DNA of 64,000 nucleotides, from positions 25,015,558 to 25,079,557 of the forward strand of contig OX328112.1 in NCBI GenBank assembly GCA_946811185.2, given 5' to 3'. A program made the translations under genes and the position numbers. Under the pieces are notes generated by a model. That model ran no database searches. It had not been told where the DNA came from and saw only the letters and a program-made list of their open reading frames with translations. Within the stretch, counting starts at the first letter, position 1. Every line of letters begins with the position of its first letter. This document shows, piece by piece, positions 1-9,311 of the stretch. The stretch comes from Hippopus hippopus. Its lineage: Eukaryota > Mollusca > Bivalvia > Cardiida > Cardiidae.

Positions 1-22
1 GGAAAAAATAATTTACATTTCT

Positions 23-160
23 TCACACATTGACTGAAGGACGTCGCCATGATGTTAGATGGTTCTTGAATTCAGCAGCGTTTTCATAAGTCTTATACCC
101 GAAATCGGGAACCATATCTGTGGAGAGCGTCTGCTGCCACTGACGGATCTGCATGAAGGC
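23..160 (-). CDS. putative 3'-terminal exon of an unidentified gene
   Basis: On the minus strand a pyrimidine-rich acceptor (GTTCAATAATTTTCAG) is followed by 45 codons and a TGA. The peptide begins AFMQIRQWQQTLSTDMVP and ends LTSWRRPSVNV. The base composition is richer in G+C than the flanks, with normal-looking codon use and no repeat similarity in the window. I do not recognise the protein. Earlier exons would lie at higher coordinates. The opposite strand is also open (59-247), but has no splice signals that make sense of it. Confidence 0.4.
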   Translation of the reverse strand, partial: AFMQIRQWQQTLSTDMVPDFGYKTYENAAEFKNHLTSWRRPSVNV

Positions 161-249
161 CTGAAAATTATTGAACAAAAGTGGTGGTTTGTATCTTTTT
201 TCCAAATTTTTAATTCATACTTCATACAATTTTTTCAAAGGGATTAACG

Positions 250-540
250 TCTTTATCATTTACCCGAATTCGCGCCGAAATTGATGTACGTTTGCTGTTA
301 AATGAAAAGTACGGAAGGTTTTTATGGTCTATGAGCGTTTGACTGACCCCGATTGAAGGTGTTGACAGTTCATGTTGACAGCTGCTGTTACAACCAGAAA
401 TATTATGATACAGTCTTATATTGATCCGTTACTCTTATAATCAAGATATGTAGGGAATTATGTAAGTTGATACTTTTATGTCGACATTCATGTCACACAA
501 AAAATTATATTTTAGAGGTAACATTGGGTGTGCCTCAACT
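250..540. other. unique sequence, nothing recognised
   Basis: No repeat similarity or convincing open frame; upstream (minus strand) of the putative terminal exon. Confidence 0.4.
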
Positions 541-765
541 GCTCTCTAGACGAGAAATTTTAGGACTGGCCAAACTTGAAAGTACTTGCAGACGACAAAA
601 AAAAAATTGGCACAATTGATGAGGTTTGTCTCATAACATGTAGAAAACTCTCTGGAAAATGGAAAAGCTACAGGTTATCGGGATTTTCTCCTTTGCTGCA
701 ATGTTTAAAAAGTACACCCCCCTTCAAGCACAGGATGGTTTGATTAAGAGTTGATTAAAAGGCTC
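541..765 (-). mobile_element. TTAA-MITE, heavily decayed
   Basis: GACGAGAAATTTTAGGACTG and CTTGCAGACGACAAAA survive; the hairpin is imperfect. Confidence 0.55.
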
Positions 766-1400
766 AACCTGGGATACTACAAGCTTGTAGGTACATTGAT
801 ATGAAAGTTAATTGTTTTGAAAGTGCAGATCAACTTTAGACCGTCTGATACAGATTGTGCACTTTGATCTTGGTTCTATGTATTACAGATAAGTGTCCTG
901 GAATGCAATTTTAGTTATTGATGGGTCACATCTAGGCACTGATTTGATCTTGGAAAAAAGTGAAAGAAATCGCAGCACAAATATTGTGCGAATATTAAAC
1001 TCTCATATTTTCATAAATTGATGACATGAATAGAATTTGAACCATGTTGCTTGTGTATTTAATTATCCTTGATTTCAATTTACAAATATTTCCAATTTAA
1101 AAGACACAGAATGGGTGCCAAACATGATAAGTTTTGTTACTTTTTTTTGAGATTTACAAGTTATGAATTCTAAAACCACTTTAGGTAATGAAACGTTTGA
1201 AAATTTGTCTAAGGCCATGCCTGTCACTAAAAATTAATTGCCTTTTGCAGCAATACAGAAAAAAATAAAACGGAAAGTCTGTATAGTCTTCTTCTATCTC
1301 AAAGTAGGTTAAAATGGATCACAAAAGTCAAAAATCCACAGGGAAATAAAATTTTATTACATGGTCATTACTTTCATATGAAACCCAGGTTTGAAACAGA
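766..1400. other. AT-rich sequence, nothing clear
   Basis: A weak family 2-like trace at about 828-875 only. Confidence 0.4.
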
Positions 1401-1406
1401 CTTTAA

Positions 1407-1575
1407 CCCTTTACCACACAATCTGGAGTTTTAAGGACACTGGAAGAAGACTTCTGAAAAAATAACAGGAGAAGAAGAAAATACTTGTAACCAGCATTTC
1501 TCCTTTTCTCACAGGATAGATTGCTTGAATCACCTTTGTCATCTGCAAAAGCCTTCAATTTAGAGTTACAGTAAG
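1407..1575 (+). mobile_element. TTAA-MITE, right end lost
   Basis: TTAA at 1403-1406; hairpin AGAAGAAAATACTTGTAACC with a shortened right arm. Cut at the family 5 element. Confidence 0.75.
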
Positions 1576-1587
1576 TAGAATCATCAT

Positions 1588-1776
1588 AAGGCCTAACAGA
1601 AAAATGTCTGTGTTTAGGGTTTCGGTCCAGAAACTTTTTACATGGACCATGTACCGAAATCACACTTGACAGGTTTTTTTTTTTTTTTTAATTTTAGTGT
1701 AAAAAGTTTAGGGTCGGCAGCGTTTTCTAGGTAGGGTCGGAAAATCTAAACACAGATATTTTTTTGATAAGTCTAA
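1588..1776. mobile_element. MITE family 5 (ATCTGTGTTTAGGG ends)
   Basis: AGAAAAATGTCTGTGTTTAG at the left pairs with CTAAACACAGATATTTTTTT at the right; the middle has AACTTTTTACATGGACCATG. It sits at the broken right end of a TTAA-MITE. Confidence 0.75.
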
Positions 1777-1991
1777 TTGCAATGCACTGAGTATTTATTT
1801 CTTCATTCAGTTGTGTGCACTTCTCAAAAATGCATGATTGGGACTCATGATGGAATTTAAGAGCCAAGGGAAGAAAATGAAACTTGAAAGAAAAGCATGT
1901 TTTAAAAAATGACAAAACAATGCCTCACTCAAGTTTTATCATACAAGTTCAAATAACTCATAAGATGCATTCTTTAAATGTTTTTTTCGCT

Positions 1992-2207
1992 GTTTACCAC
2001 ACAATCCCATGTTTCAACATCCCTGAGAAAAAAGCCTTTGGAAACCTTTGTTGGATAAAAAGAAAATGCTGGGAGCCAGCATTTTCTTCTTTTCCCACAA
2101 TGTTTTCAACCCCTTCAGTGATGTATCCCACCATTTGAGCCATAGTTAATTTGTCATCTACAAATGCTTTCAAATTGGACCATTCCAATGTTGTTTGGTA
2201 TAGGGTG
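1992..2207 (+). mobile_element. TTAA-MITE
   Basis: Near full length; the hairpin centre is altered to CTGGGAGCCAG. Ends about 75 bp before the hAT. Confidence 0.85.
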
Positions 2208-2281
2208 AGACTATGCAATAATTCTGTTTGAAGCATTGGAAGTAAACTTTTTCTCCATAACAACCTTTTTTGAGTTTATAG

Positions 2282-3487
2282 TAGGGATGGGAACGAATAT
2301 TCAAATATTCGGTTTTTCCGCGAATATTCGAATTCGAAATCGGCATTCGAATATTCTTTTTTTTATGAGGGAAAATCATTAATCTTAAATTTTAGAAAAA
2401 AAAAACTTTTAAAGAATGTGAGGAAAGGTTGCATACTTTCGTATACCGATAGGCACATATTAACTTTCAATGTGTATTCCTTACGCTAATTGGTAACACC
2501 TGTCAAGGCAGTGCAGGACAATAACTGTTTATGACAGAATGATTGATTGAATTTGCGTTTATTTATCGTTGCCACCGGTTGCCCATATGGGCGACGCCCC
2601 CTGAAGGCTGTTAGTATTAATACGGGGGATAGTGCAGATACAGGACGAAACCCATCTTAAGTTACGCCTGGTTCTTTTACGTACTCGGTGTATAGCACCG
2701 TCACACGGGACCTCGGTTTAATGTCTCATCCAAAAGACCATTAGTAATTTTAGATGGCCAGCGGTGGGGATCGAACCCACACCCTCAAGTGACTCGAAAC
2801 ATCACGTTCACGATTCCTACGCTCTACCTATTGAGTTATGCGGGCTGGTCAATTTTATGACAATTTTCAATTCAGTGTTTTATAATAATTGCTGCCGATT
2901 TGTCTCACAGTTTGCAAACCAATATTCATCCGTTAATTGTAGCACCTGTAAGATTAAACAAGGTTTTCATACCGCACGTGTTAAAATGGCGCTCCAAACG
3001 GTTATTAATGATTACTCTTTTATTGACCAATCATTAATTAAAATTTTATGTTATGTTAGCCAATCACATTTTGATTGATTGGAAAACACACTTTGTTGAG
3101 TTTATATCCTTCAGTTCGTTCTTGAGCTATCCAACCGAACATCGTCAAAAGCAAAATAAAAAAAATCACTATGCCTTCACGCGTCGATCATCATCAAACA
3201 AGGTAATCTTCATCACAAAAGAAAAGTGAACAGTAATGTTTATTTTTTCTTTCTTTCTCTGCAGATAGAAATAAATTGAGATTACGAAAACAGTCTAACA
3301 AAACATGAAATTTCGCACGAAGCTCGTAAAATCAAATAAGTGAATAAGGTACCGGTACCTGGACATACCCTATATTCGGATACATGGTTACCAACTTTAT
3401 AAACTTGATAAAAACAAATATTCGAATATATTGGAATATCAAAAACGAATATTCGAATATCTGTTTTAGTATTCGTTCCCATCCCTA
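2282..3487. mobile_element. non-autonomous hAT transposon, 1.2 kb
   Basis: The ends are TAGGGATGGGAACGAATA and its complement TATTCGTTCCCATCCCTA (slightly degenerate inside), followed by runs of alternating ATTCGAATATTCG motifs. It is flanked by a perfect 8-bp duplication, GTTTATAG (2274-2281, 3488-3495), diagnostic of the hAT superfamily. No transposase domain is present. A short ATG-led stretch (MPSRVDHH) at 3171 ending in AAG|GTAATC may be the remains of a transposase first exon. It carries a nested SINE and lies against a candidate minus-strand exon. Confidence 0.9.
2537..2853 (-). mobile_element. tRNA-derived SINE (type D) nested in the hAT
   Basis: The tRNA-like head reads from about 2850 leftwards, with an A-box region (ACTCAATAGGTAGAGCG) and a B box (GGGTTCGATCCCC). 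A body with GGATGAGACATTAAACCGAG follows, and the tail ends in AATCAATCATTC. A 9-bp duplication TTTATGACA flanks it (2528-2536, 2854-2862). The body motif is widespread in invertebrate SINEs. This is the only copy of the type in the window. Confidence 0.85.
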
Positions 3488-3495
3488 GTTTATAG

Positions 3496-3570
3496 TCAAT
3501 CCATTGAGTGCCAAACTCCTGAGCATACTTCTTTAGTTGCTCTTCAGGATGGAATAGGTCCATATCAGGA
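3496..3570 (-). CDS. putative minus-strand exon, abutted by a hAT insertion
   Basis: A good acceptor (GCCTGCTTTCTCAG) on the minus strand is followed by an open stretch reading PDMDLFHPEEQLKKYAQEF and then GTQWIDYK. An internal ATG at 3561-3563 (MDLFHPEEQ) could be a start. The hAT element with its 8-bp duplication begins at the end of this segment. If the element and one duplication are removed, the frame continues as YKLKKGCYGEK, so the insertion may lie inside an exon. It may belong to the same gene as 23-160. Function unknown; no family recognised. The 3' boundary is unclear because no strong donor is seen. Confidence 0.35.
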
Positions 3571-3577
3571 CTGAGAA

Positions 3578-3750
3578 AGCAGGCATTTGAAAGCATTGTT
3601 GGGAACGGAGAAAATGCTGGTGGCCTGTATTTTCTACTTTTTCAACAATGTTTCCAAGCCTTTGAAAACAGATTCAGTTATATGAGCAATGTTTGATTTG
3701 TTGTCTGGAAAATGCTTACATTTTTAAGGGGTTTTAAATTTTGTTCTCTT
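3578..3750 (+). mobile_element. TTAA-MITE, left arm truncated
   Basis: Lies between the candidate minus-strand exon (3496-3570) and hyccin exon 1, so it occupies the presumptive promoter region. Confidence 0.7.
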
Positions 3751-3856
3751 GTTAAAAGGTAAAACTTGTTATTGTTGAAATGAAACCACTAACAGATACT
3801 GATATACATGTACTGTCCTTATTTCAGAAGATGTAATAAAACAATAATCAGTAATT

Positions 3857-3898
3857 ATGGTTCAGAAAGTGATCAGAGAGTGGCTTGCTGAATACAAG
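3857..3898 (+). CDS. FAM126: hyccin (FAM126) coding exon 1, start codon
   Basis: Fourteen codons from an ATG (context TTATGG) to an AAG|GTAAAA donor, giving MVQKVIREWLAEYK. The REWLAEYK stretch matches the start of hyccin (EEWLSEFK in the vertebrate protein). Hyccin is the third subunit of the PI4KA-TTC7 complex, which makes PI4P at the inner plasma membrane; loss of human FAM126A causes hypomyelination with cataract. An acceptor-like TTATTTCAG lies about 30 bp before the ATG, so an untranslated upstream exon is likely but was not located. Intron 1 (1,362 bp, phase 0) holds a 45-bp tandem repeat and several MITEs. The start is chosen because there is no in-frame coding potential upstream and the family begins at this point. 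Confidence 0.85.
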
Positions 3899-3934
3899 GT
3901 AAAAACATCTCATTATCTGTACAAATGTAGAATG

Positions 3935-4505
3935 TGTCATGATAAATGTAGATGATATTTTACTGTATTTTTTATCTTGATAAGAATTAGATGATGTTTT
4001 GCAATTAAATTGTAGACTGTGTCATTATACATGTAGATGAAAATTTGCAATTATACTGTAGACTGTGTAATGATGCATGTTGATGATAATCTGCAATTAT
4101 GCGGTAGACTATGTCATGATACATGTAGATGATATTTGCAATGATACTGTAGACTGTGTCAGTCTGTCATGATAATGTAGATGATATTTGTAATGATATT
4201 ATACATTGTATCGTGATACATGTAGATGATATTTTGCAGTGATGCTGCACAATGTGTCGCGATACATGTAGATGATAAATTTCAGTGACACTGTAGACTT
4301 TGTCATGATACATGTAAATGATATGTTGCAATGATACTGTAGACAGTATTGTGATACATGTAGATGATATTTTGTAATGATACTACAGACTGTATATGAT
4401 GCATATAGATGATATTTTGCAATGATACTGAAGAGAGTACCATGATACATGTGAAAAGTTTAAAGTGATATTGTAGACTGTATCATGATACATGTAGATG
4501 ATATT
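3935..4505. repeat. ~45-bp tandem repeat in hyccin intron 1
   Basis: About twelve diverged units built from GATACATGTAGATGATATTT and GCAATGATACTGTAGACTGT. Minus-strand open frames across it are repeat artefacts. Confidence 0.85.
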
Positions 4506-4514
4506 TTGCTTTAA

Positions 4515-4722
4515 CACTTTTCCATACGCCAACATTTTAGACTTGTCTGCATTGAAAGCACTTGCAAACGAAAAGTTAAATGAATTATGGACTTTGCCTC
4601 TGTAAGGGTACAAAACATTGTGGGGAAAAAGAGAAAATGCTGCAGCCAATATTTTCTCCTTGTCCAACAATCTTTTCCAAAAGTCTTCTCTGGTAGGTTC
4701 GTTAATAGTCAGGATTGCATGG
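4515..4722 (-). mobile_element. TTAA-MITE
   Basis: TTAA at 4511 and 4723; hairpin decayed at the centre (GCTGCAGCC). Confidence 0.8.
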
Positions 4723-4774
4723 TTAAGGATTCACCATTTACTAAATGATCCCTTGTTCTTAAGACCCTTGTTAA

Positions 4775-4990
4775 CCCTTTACCACACAATTCCGACTTTA
4801 AACGGCCCTGAGGAAGACGGCTTTTGAAAACATTGTGGGAAAAGGAGAAAATGCTTGTAACCAGCATTTTCTCCTTTTCCCACAATGTTTTCTACCATAT
4901 CTGATACAAATAATATCATATGTTCCACATTTTATTTGTCGTTTGCAAAAGCTTTCAATTTGGACCAGTCTAAATTTTTTTGTTCGATTA
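4775..4990 (+). mobile_element. TTAA-MITE
   Basis: Intact left end after TTAA 4771. The hairpin is well paired. Right terminus decayed. Confidence 0.85.
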
Positions 4991-5029
4991 AGAAAGAGTT
5001 TGAAAACATTGTAGCTACCTTTACCAAGT

Positions 5030-5165
5030 TCTGTATTTGAAAGGATAGAAAACATTGTGGGATGAGGAGAGAATGATGATTACCAGCATTTTCTCCTGTT
5101 CCCAAAATTTTTTCAAAAGCCCTCTTTCTCGGGTCCATTGAACACTGAGCTGTTTGGGATTGCTT
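5030..5165 (-). mobile_element. TTAA-MITE fragment
   Basis: Hairpin and right part only; ends about 95 bp before hyccin exon 2. Confidence 0.65.
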
Positions 5166-5260
5166 GGGACGAAATCAGTTCAAATTGCTCCTTCCTTAAA
5201 GTCAATGAAATACTTGATTGTTTGATAATAGAGAGTTATTTGGTTGATATCTATATGCAG

Positions 5261-5365
5261 GTTCTGTCTAAAGAAGAGATTCACAGCTATGCAGCATCCA
5301 TACGTCATAACAGTGAACTAGTCTCTAATCTTCTGGCACTGTTTGAGGAACACCCAGAACCAGAG
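5261..5365 (+). CDS. FAM126: hyccin (FAM126) coding exon 2
   Basis: Thirty-five codons between ATATGCAG and GAG|GTGAGA, phase 0 on both sides. The product runs VLSKEEIHSYAAS ... LLALFEEHPEPE and aligns with the vertebrate hyccin segment that has the same spacing between EWLSEFK and the [12 protein letters not shown] block. It contributes to the N-terminal alpha-helical domain that, in the human complex, packs against TTC7. The exon is followed 14 bp later by a TTAA-MITE carrying a SINE. The open frame extends upstream of the acceptor, but that part lacks family similarity and is intronic. Confidence 0.88.
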
Positions 5366-5383
5366 GTGAGAAGGACAGTTTAA

Positions 5384-5915
5384 CTCTTTACCCTTTACCA
5401 CACAGTGCTGACTTTTAACGACCCTGGCCGAGCCCCAGCAGCTCCGTCGGTAGCGTGCAAGACTTGAGGACAGGGTTGTGGGTTCCATCCCTGGCTCGGC
5501 CAATTTCTTTCCAAGGATTGATGATAGTCATTGTGACAAGATTTATTCCTCTCTCACCATTTTTTTGAGGATGGGTATGTAGGAAAGCAGCCAGTGGCTT
5601 GGAAAGAAAATTGTGCGGAGTACTGGTAAAAGAGACTCCAGGAAAGCATGGATAGGTGCACTGGCCTATAACTGAAATAATGTTGAAAACCACATTAAAC
5701 ACCATGCAGTCCATCAATTTAATGACCCTGAGGAAGAAAGCCTTTGAAAACATTGTGGAAAAAGGAGAAAATGCTGGTAACCAGCATTTTCTCCTTTTTC
5801 CACAATGTTTTCTACTCTATCCAGGACAAATTTTATTGTTTAGGCTTCCTTCAATTTGTCGTCTACAAATGCTTTCAGTTTGGACTAGTCTGAAATTTTG
5901 TCATCTGGTAAAGAG
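5384..5915 (+). mobile_element. TTAA-MITE split by SINE A
   Basis: TTAA at 5380 and 5916; the SINE occupies 5427-5720 between duplicated AAYGACCCTG. Starts 15 bp after the exon 2 donor. Confidence 0.9.
5427..5720 (+). mobile_element. SINE type A, inside a TTAA-MITE
   Basis: The tRNA-like head (CAGCTCCGTCGGTAGCGTGC, B-box region GGGTTCCATCCC) is flanked by GCCGAGCCCC/GGCTCGGCC. The body contains GGATTGATGATAGTCATTG and GGGAAAGCAGCCAGTGGCTT-like blocks, and the tail runs ATAACTGAAATAATGTTGAA to a CAATCAAT-like end. Target duplication AACGACCCTG (5417-5426) / AATGACCCTG (5721-5730). Type A is the most frequent SINE here; its 3' end resembles RTE-related bivalve SINEs. Confidence 0.9.
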
Positions 5916-5919
5916 TTAA

Positions 5920-6140
5920 CTCTTTACCAAACGACAAAATTTTGGACTCAACCAAATTGAAAGCATTTTCAGACCACAATATAAATGTGGCTCACATTAT
6001 GACTTTTGTCTTTGATAGGGAAGTAAGCATTGTGGGAAAAGGAGAAAATGCTGGTTACCAGCATTTTCTCCTTTTCCCACAATGCTTTCAAAAGCCTTCT
6101 TCTTTAGGGTCGTTGAAACTCGGGATTGTGTGGTAAAGAG
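5920..6140 (-). mobile_element. TTAA-MITE, shares TTAA with left neighbour
   Basis: A single TTAA (5916-5919) separates it from the previous copy and another (6141-6144) from the next; hairpin perfect. Confidence 0.92.
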
Positions 6141-6144
6141 TTAA

Positions 6145-7568
6145 CACATGACAAAGTCTTAGACTTGAACAAACTGAAAACATTTGCAGACGGCAATTTT
6201 AACGTGGCTCAAATGACCTAACTTGACTTTGAATGGGTAGAAAACATTATGAACAAGAGCGGCAAATTGTCGCAAGATACGCCTGTCCCACCACCAGTTG
6301 TCGAGGGGGTATAATATTGTAAAGGGCAGGTAATGCAACAAACATGTTTACCAAATTCTCAAGTCAATTTGACTTGAGGTGACAAAGTTCCATTCCGGAC
6401 AAGCAAGAAATACTGTAAAAATGAAGATCAAAGTGGAATTACTCAAAATCCGCAATTGGTAGAGTTATTGTTCTTGTGCACTGTACTCTGTAATATTGCA
6501 ACAAACATGCATACCAAGTTTGAAGTCATTCTGACTTGAGATGACAAAGTTATATTCCGGACAAGCACTAAATGCTGTAAAAATGATGATCAAAGGGAAA
6601 TAACTCTAAGACAGCATGAGGTAGAGTTATGGTTCTTTCGCACTGCACTCCGTATTGTTGCAACAAACACAAATACCAAGTTTCAAGTCAATCGGACTGG
6701 AGATGACAAAGGTTTGCTCTGGACAAGAAGAAAATGCTGTAAAAATGATGATCAAAGGGAAATAACTCAAAGACAGAACGAGGTAGAGTTATGGTTCTTT
6801 TGCACTGCACTCCGTATTATTGCAACAAACACAAATGCCAAGTTTCAAGTCAATCAGACTGGAGATGACAGAGTTATGCTCCGGACAAGCAGAAAATGCT
6901 GTAAAAATGACGATCAAAGGGAAATAACTAAAAGACAGCATGAGGTAGAGTTATGGTTCTTTCGCACTGCACTCCGTATTATTGCAACAAACACAAATGC
7001 CAAGTTTCAAGTCAATCGGACTGGAGATGACAAAGTTATGCTCCGAACAAGCAGAAAATGCTGTAAAAATGACGATCAAAGGGAAATAACTAAAAGACAG
7101 CACGAGGTAGAGTTATGGTTCTTTTGCACTGCACTCCGTATTATTGCAACAAACACACATGCCAAGTTTCAAGTCAATCAGACTGGAGATGACAGTTATG
7201 CTCCGGACAAGCAGAAAATGCTGTAAAAATGACAATCAAAGGGAAATAACTCAAAGACAGCACAAGGTAGAGTTATGGTTCTTTCGCACTGCACTCCGTA
7301 TAATTTGCAACAAACACACATGCCAAGTTTCAAGTCAATCGGACTGGAGATGACAAAGTTATGCTCCGGACAAAGAACTGGACGCCGCCCACCCACCCAC
7401 CCATCCGCCTGCCCGCCTGTATGCCATGGGTGATTCCATAATACGTCCCATCTTCGACAGGCGTATAAAAAGGGGAAAATGCCTATACCGGCATTTTCTC
7501 TTTTTCCCACAATGTTTTCAAAAAGTGTCATCCTCAGGCTCGTTAAAACTCAGAATTGTGTTAAAGGA
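6145..7568 (-). mobile_element. TTAA-MITE split by the pearl-like element
   Basis: Left part 6145-6250, right part 7469-7568. The hairpin remnant is AAAATGCCTATACCGGCATTTT. Confidence 0.8.
6251..7468. mobile_element. pearl/Helentron-like element with 162-bp core repeats
   Basis: A left flank with ATACGCCTGTC (near 6278) and a right flank with GACAGGCGTAT (7455-7465) form an 11-bp inverted pair. Between them stand about seven tandem copies of a 162-bp unit (boundaries near 6379, 6541, 6703, 6865, 7027, 7189, 7351). Unit landmarks: GTTATGCTCCGGACAAGCAG, GGGAAATAACTCAAAGACAG, TTGCAACAAACACA. The right flank holds a CCCACCCACCCATCCGCC run. It splits a reverse TTAA-MITE. The layout is that of bivalve pearl elements; the class is inferred. 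Because 162 is divisible by three, a 170-residue open frame crosses the repeats and is not a gene. Confidence 0.7.
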
Positions 7569-7572
7569 TTAA

Positions 7573-7771
7573 CCCTTTACCAAATAACCCTGACTTTTTT
7601 TTTTTTTAGATGTAAGGCTGTTGAAAACCGTTTAGGAAAAGGAGGAAATGCTGGTAACCAGCATTTTCTTCTTTTTCCAAACAATATTTTTCACAACTTT
7701 GAAGACAGCTCTCATCACGTGAATCACATTCAATTTGCCATTTGTAAACACTTTCAACTGAAATGGGATTA
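7573..7771 (+). mobile_element. TTAA-MITE, shares TTAA 7569-7572
   Basis: T-run expansion in the left arm; hairpin intact. Confidence 0.85.
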
Positions 7772-7782
7772 AAGTTTGTCTG

Positions 7783-7895
7783 TGCTGTCTGTCTGTGAGG
7801 TAAAGCATTGGCCTCGTAACCATAAGGTCCTGAGTTCGATTCCCGTGAGTGGGTGTCAACTTTGGGATTTTCATTGGCTCACATTGTTGATTGTT
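7783..7895 (+). mobile_element. SINE type C fragment (tRNA-like head)
   Basis: TGAGGTAAAGCATTGGCC then GGTCCTGAGTTCGATTCCC (B box) and GTGGGTGTCAACTTTGGG. It ends about 50 bp before hyccin exon 3. Not a tRNA gene: it cannot close an acceptor stem and recurs at 45541. Confidence 0.6.
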
Positions 7896-7942
7896 TTGTA
7901 AACGGCTAATTTTCTTCTCTTTTCTTTCTTCATGTATTTTAG

Positions 7943-8077
7943 GTGTTAGATCCAGTCTGTCACCAGCTGTTTGAGTTTTATCGGTCCAATGAGAAAGAGT
8001 TGCAGAGATTTGCCCTGGAGCTGGTTCCCTCATTGATTTGGCTGTATTTGTCATTTGTTAGCAAGGGAGAGAAATCT
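7943..8077 (+). CDS. FAM126: hyccin (FAM126) coding exon 3
   Basis: Forty-five codons between TGTATTTTAG and TCT|GTAAGT, phase 0 at both ends. It contains the strongest family signature in the window, [14 protein letters not shown], followed by an amphipathic stretch ending [17 protein letters not shown]. Human hyccin has [14 protein letters not shown] ... LPELIWCYL at the same place. The acceptor follows a pyrimidine-rich run (TTTTCTTTCTTC). The donor opens intron 3, which is 24,825 bp long and almost entirely repeats. Identification rests on this exon plus the correct order and phase of the other three. Confidence 0.95.
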
Positions 8078-8159
8078 GTAAGTGTTTACAAGAGTTATCA
8101 GACAGGGGTTATCCCAATGCTAGGAGTGTCTGTGGATCATTTTGTCCCTTTGTGTGCTT

Positions 8160-8372
8160 TACCCTTTACTGTACAGTCCTGTGTTTAACAACCCTGAGAA
8201 AGAAAGTCATTTAAAAACATTGTAGGAAAAGGAGAAAATGTTGGTAACCAGCATTTTCTCCTTTTTCTACAATGTTTTCTATCATTTCAGAAACAACTGT
8301 TGTCTGCAAAGGCTTACAATTTGGAAAACTTTTAAAAAACTTTTAAATTTTCTTCCTGAGATAAAGGGTTAT
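8160..8372 (+). mobile_element. TTAA-MITE, starts 82 bp after exon 3
   Basis: Hairpin arms both carry the GTAGG/CTAC variant (ATTGTAGGAAAAGG, TTTTTCTACAAT). Confidence 0.8.
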
Positions 8373-8374
8373 GA

Positions 8375-9050
8375 ACAATTTCATTTGCTTCCTTTGATAG
8401 CAAAGATCCAGATAAAAGACTGCAAAAAAGAACTTGCATTCTGATCGAAACTCACAGTCTGATCTCAGATCTACTTTGTCTTGTTTTTTTTTTTTAGAAA
8501 TTCTTCCTAGAATGGCCTGGAAATGGCTGAATTCAGGTTTCATATTTACAAACCATTCTTTAAGAAAATTCTTTGTGTAATTCCCAAGAATTTCCTGGAT
8601 TTGAAAGTAACACCAAATTGTTTACTCAAACAGAATTTGTTTTACTTTCAAGTTTATAAAATTCTTCAAGAGGACTTAGAAAATTTTTAAGAACAGTTGG
8701 TGAATATGGACGCAAATCCTTTTCATAACAGATTCAAATAGCTTGTTCCAGTTCTTGGGCATTTTAAGCCTCCACCCTATTCAAACAATCCTGTGTTTTC
8801 TCCCTTCTGTACAATATGATTTAAACCTGGGCCGTCTCCCTCAGGAGTTGTGGATGGAACAATCTAACATGACATGTGATTTCGGCTCTATAAACACAGT
8901 TCAATGAAAGCGTGGTAAAATCTACGTTATTCTATGTAGAGTGACGTCATTCTGTATAAAATAAGTTATTCACTGGAAGAAATCTGCATCCGCGTTTTTA
9001 CTCTGAGTATGAATTTGTTTTCCTTTGATTAAGAGTTGGTCATGTTAGAA
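8375..9050. other. intron sequence, nothing recognised
   Basis: Between a MITE and the 169-bp hairpin. Confidence 0.4.
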
Positions 9051-9053
9051 TTG

Positions 9054-9222
9054 AAATAATCTTCTTTCTATCGTGGTTTATCGTTCAATAAACCACGTTG
9101 TGAGTTATGAGGCGCAATAAATAACCCACTCGGGCTTTCGCCCTCGTGGATTATTTATTGTGCCTCATAACTCACAACTGTGGTTTATTGAACGATAAAC
9201 CACGATAGAAAGAAGATTATTT
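9054..9222. repeat. 169-bp near-perfect hairpin
   Basis: Arms of about 80 bp (AAATAATCTTCTTTCTATCG ... and its complement) are joined by a loop around GGGCTTTCGCCC. A handful of mismatches only. Probably a young palindromic MITE. Confidence 0.9.
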
Positions 9223-9311
9223 CTTAATTTTACTCTATATCACACTGTGTGGAACAAGATCAGACTTTAGGGTATCTGCTGTCTGTATTTATTTGTTCAT
9301 TTGGTGTTGAA

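Noticed and set aside
2757..2850. Second tRNA-like sequence on the minus strand
   Set aside because: Head of SINE type D with its own target duplication and tail.
4199..4670. Minus-strand open frames with MYHDT-like repeats
   Set aside because: Artefacts of the 45-bp tandem repeat in hyccin intron 1.
6714..7226. A 170-codon open frame on the + strand
   Set aside because: It is three 162-bp core-repeat units read through; the unit length divisible by three keeps it open. No protein similarity.
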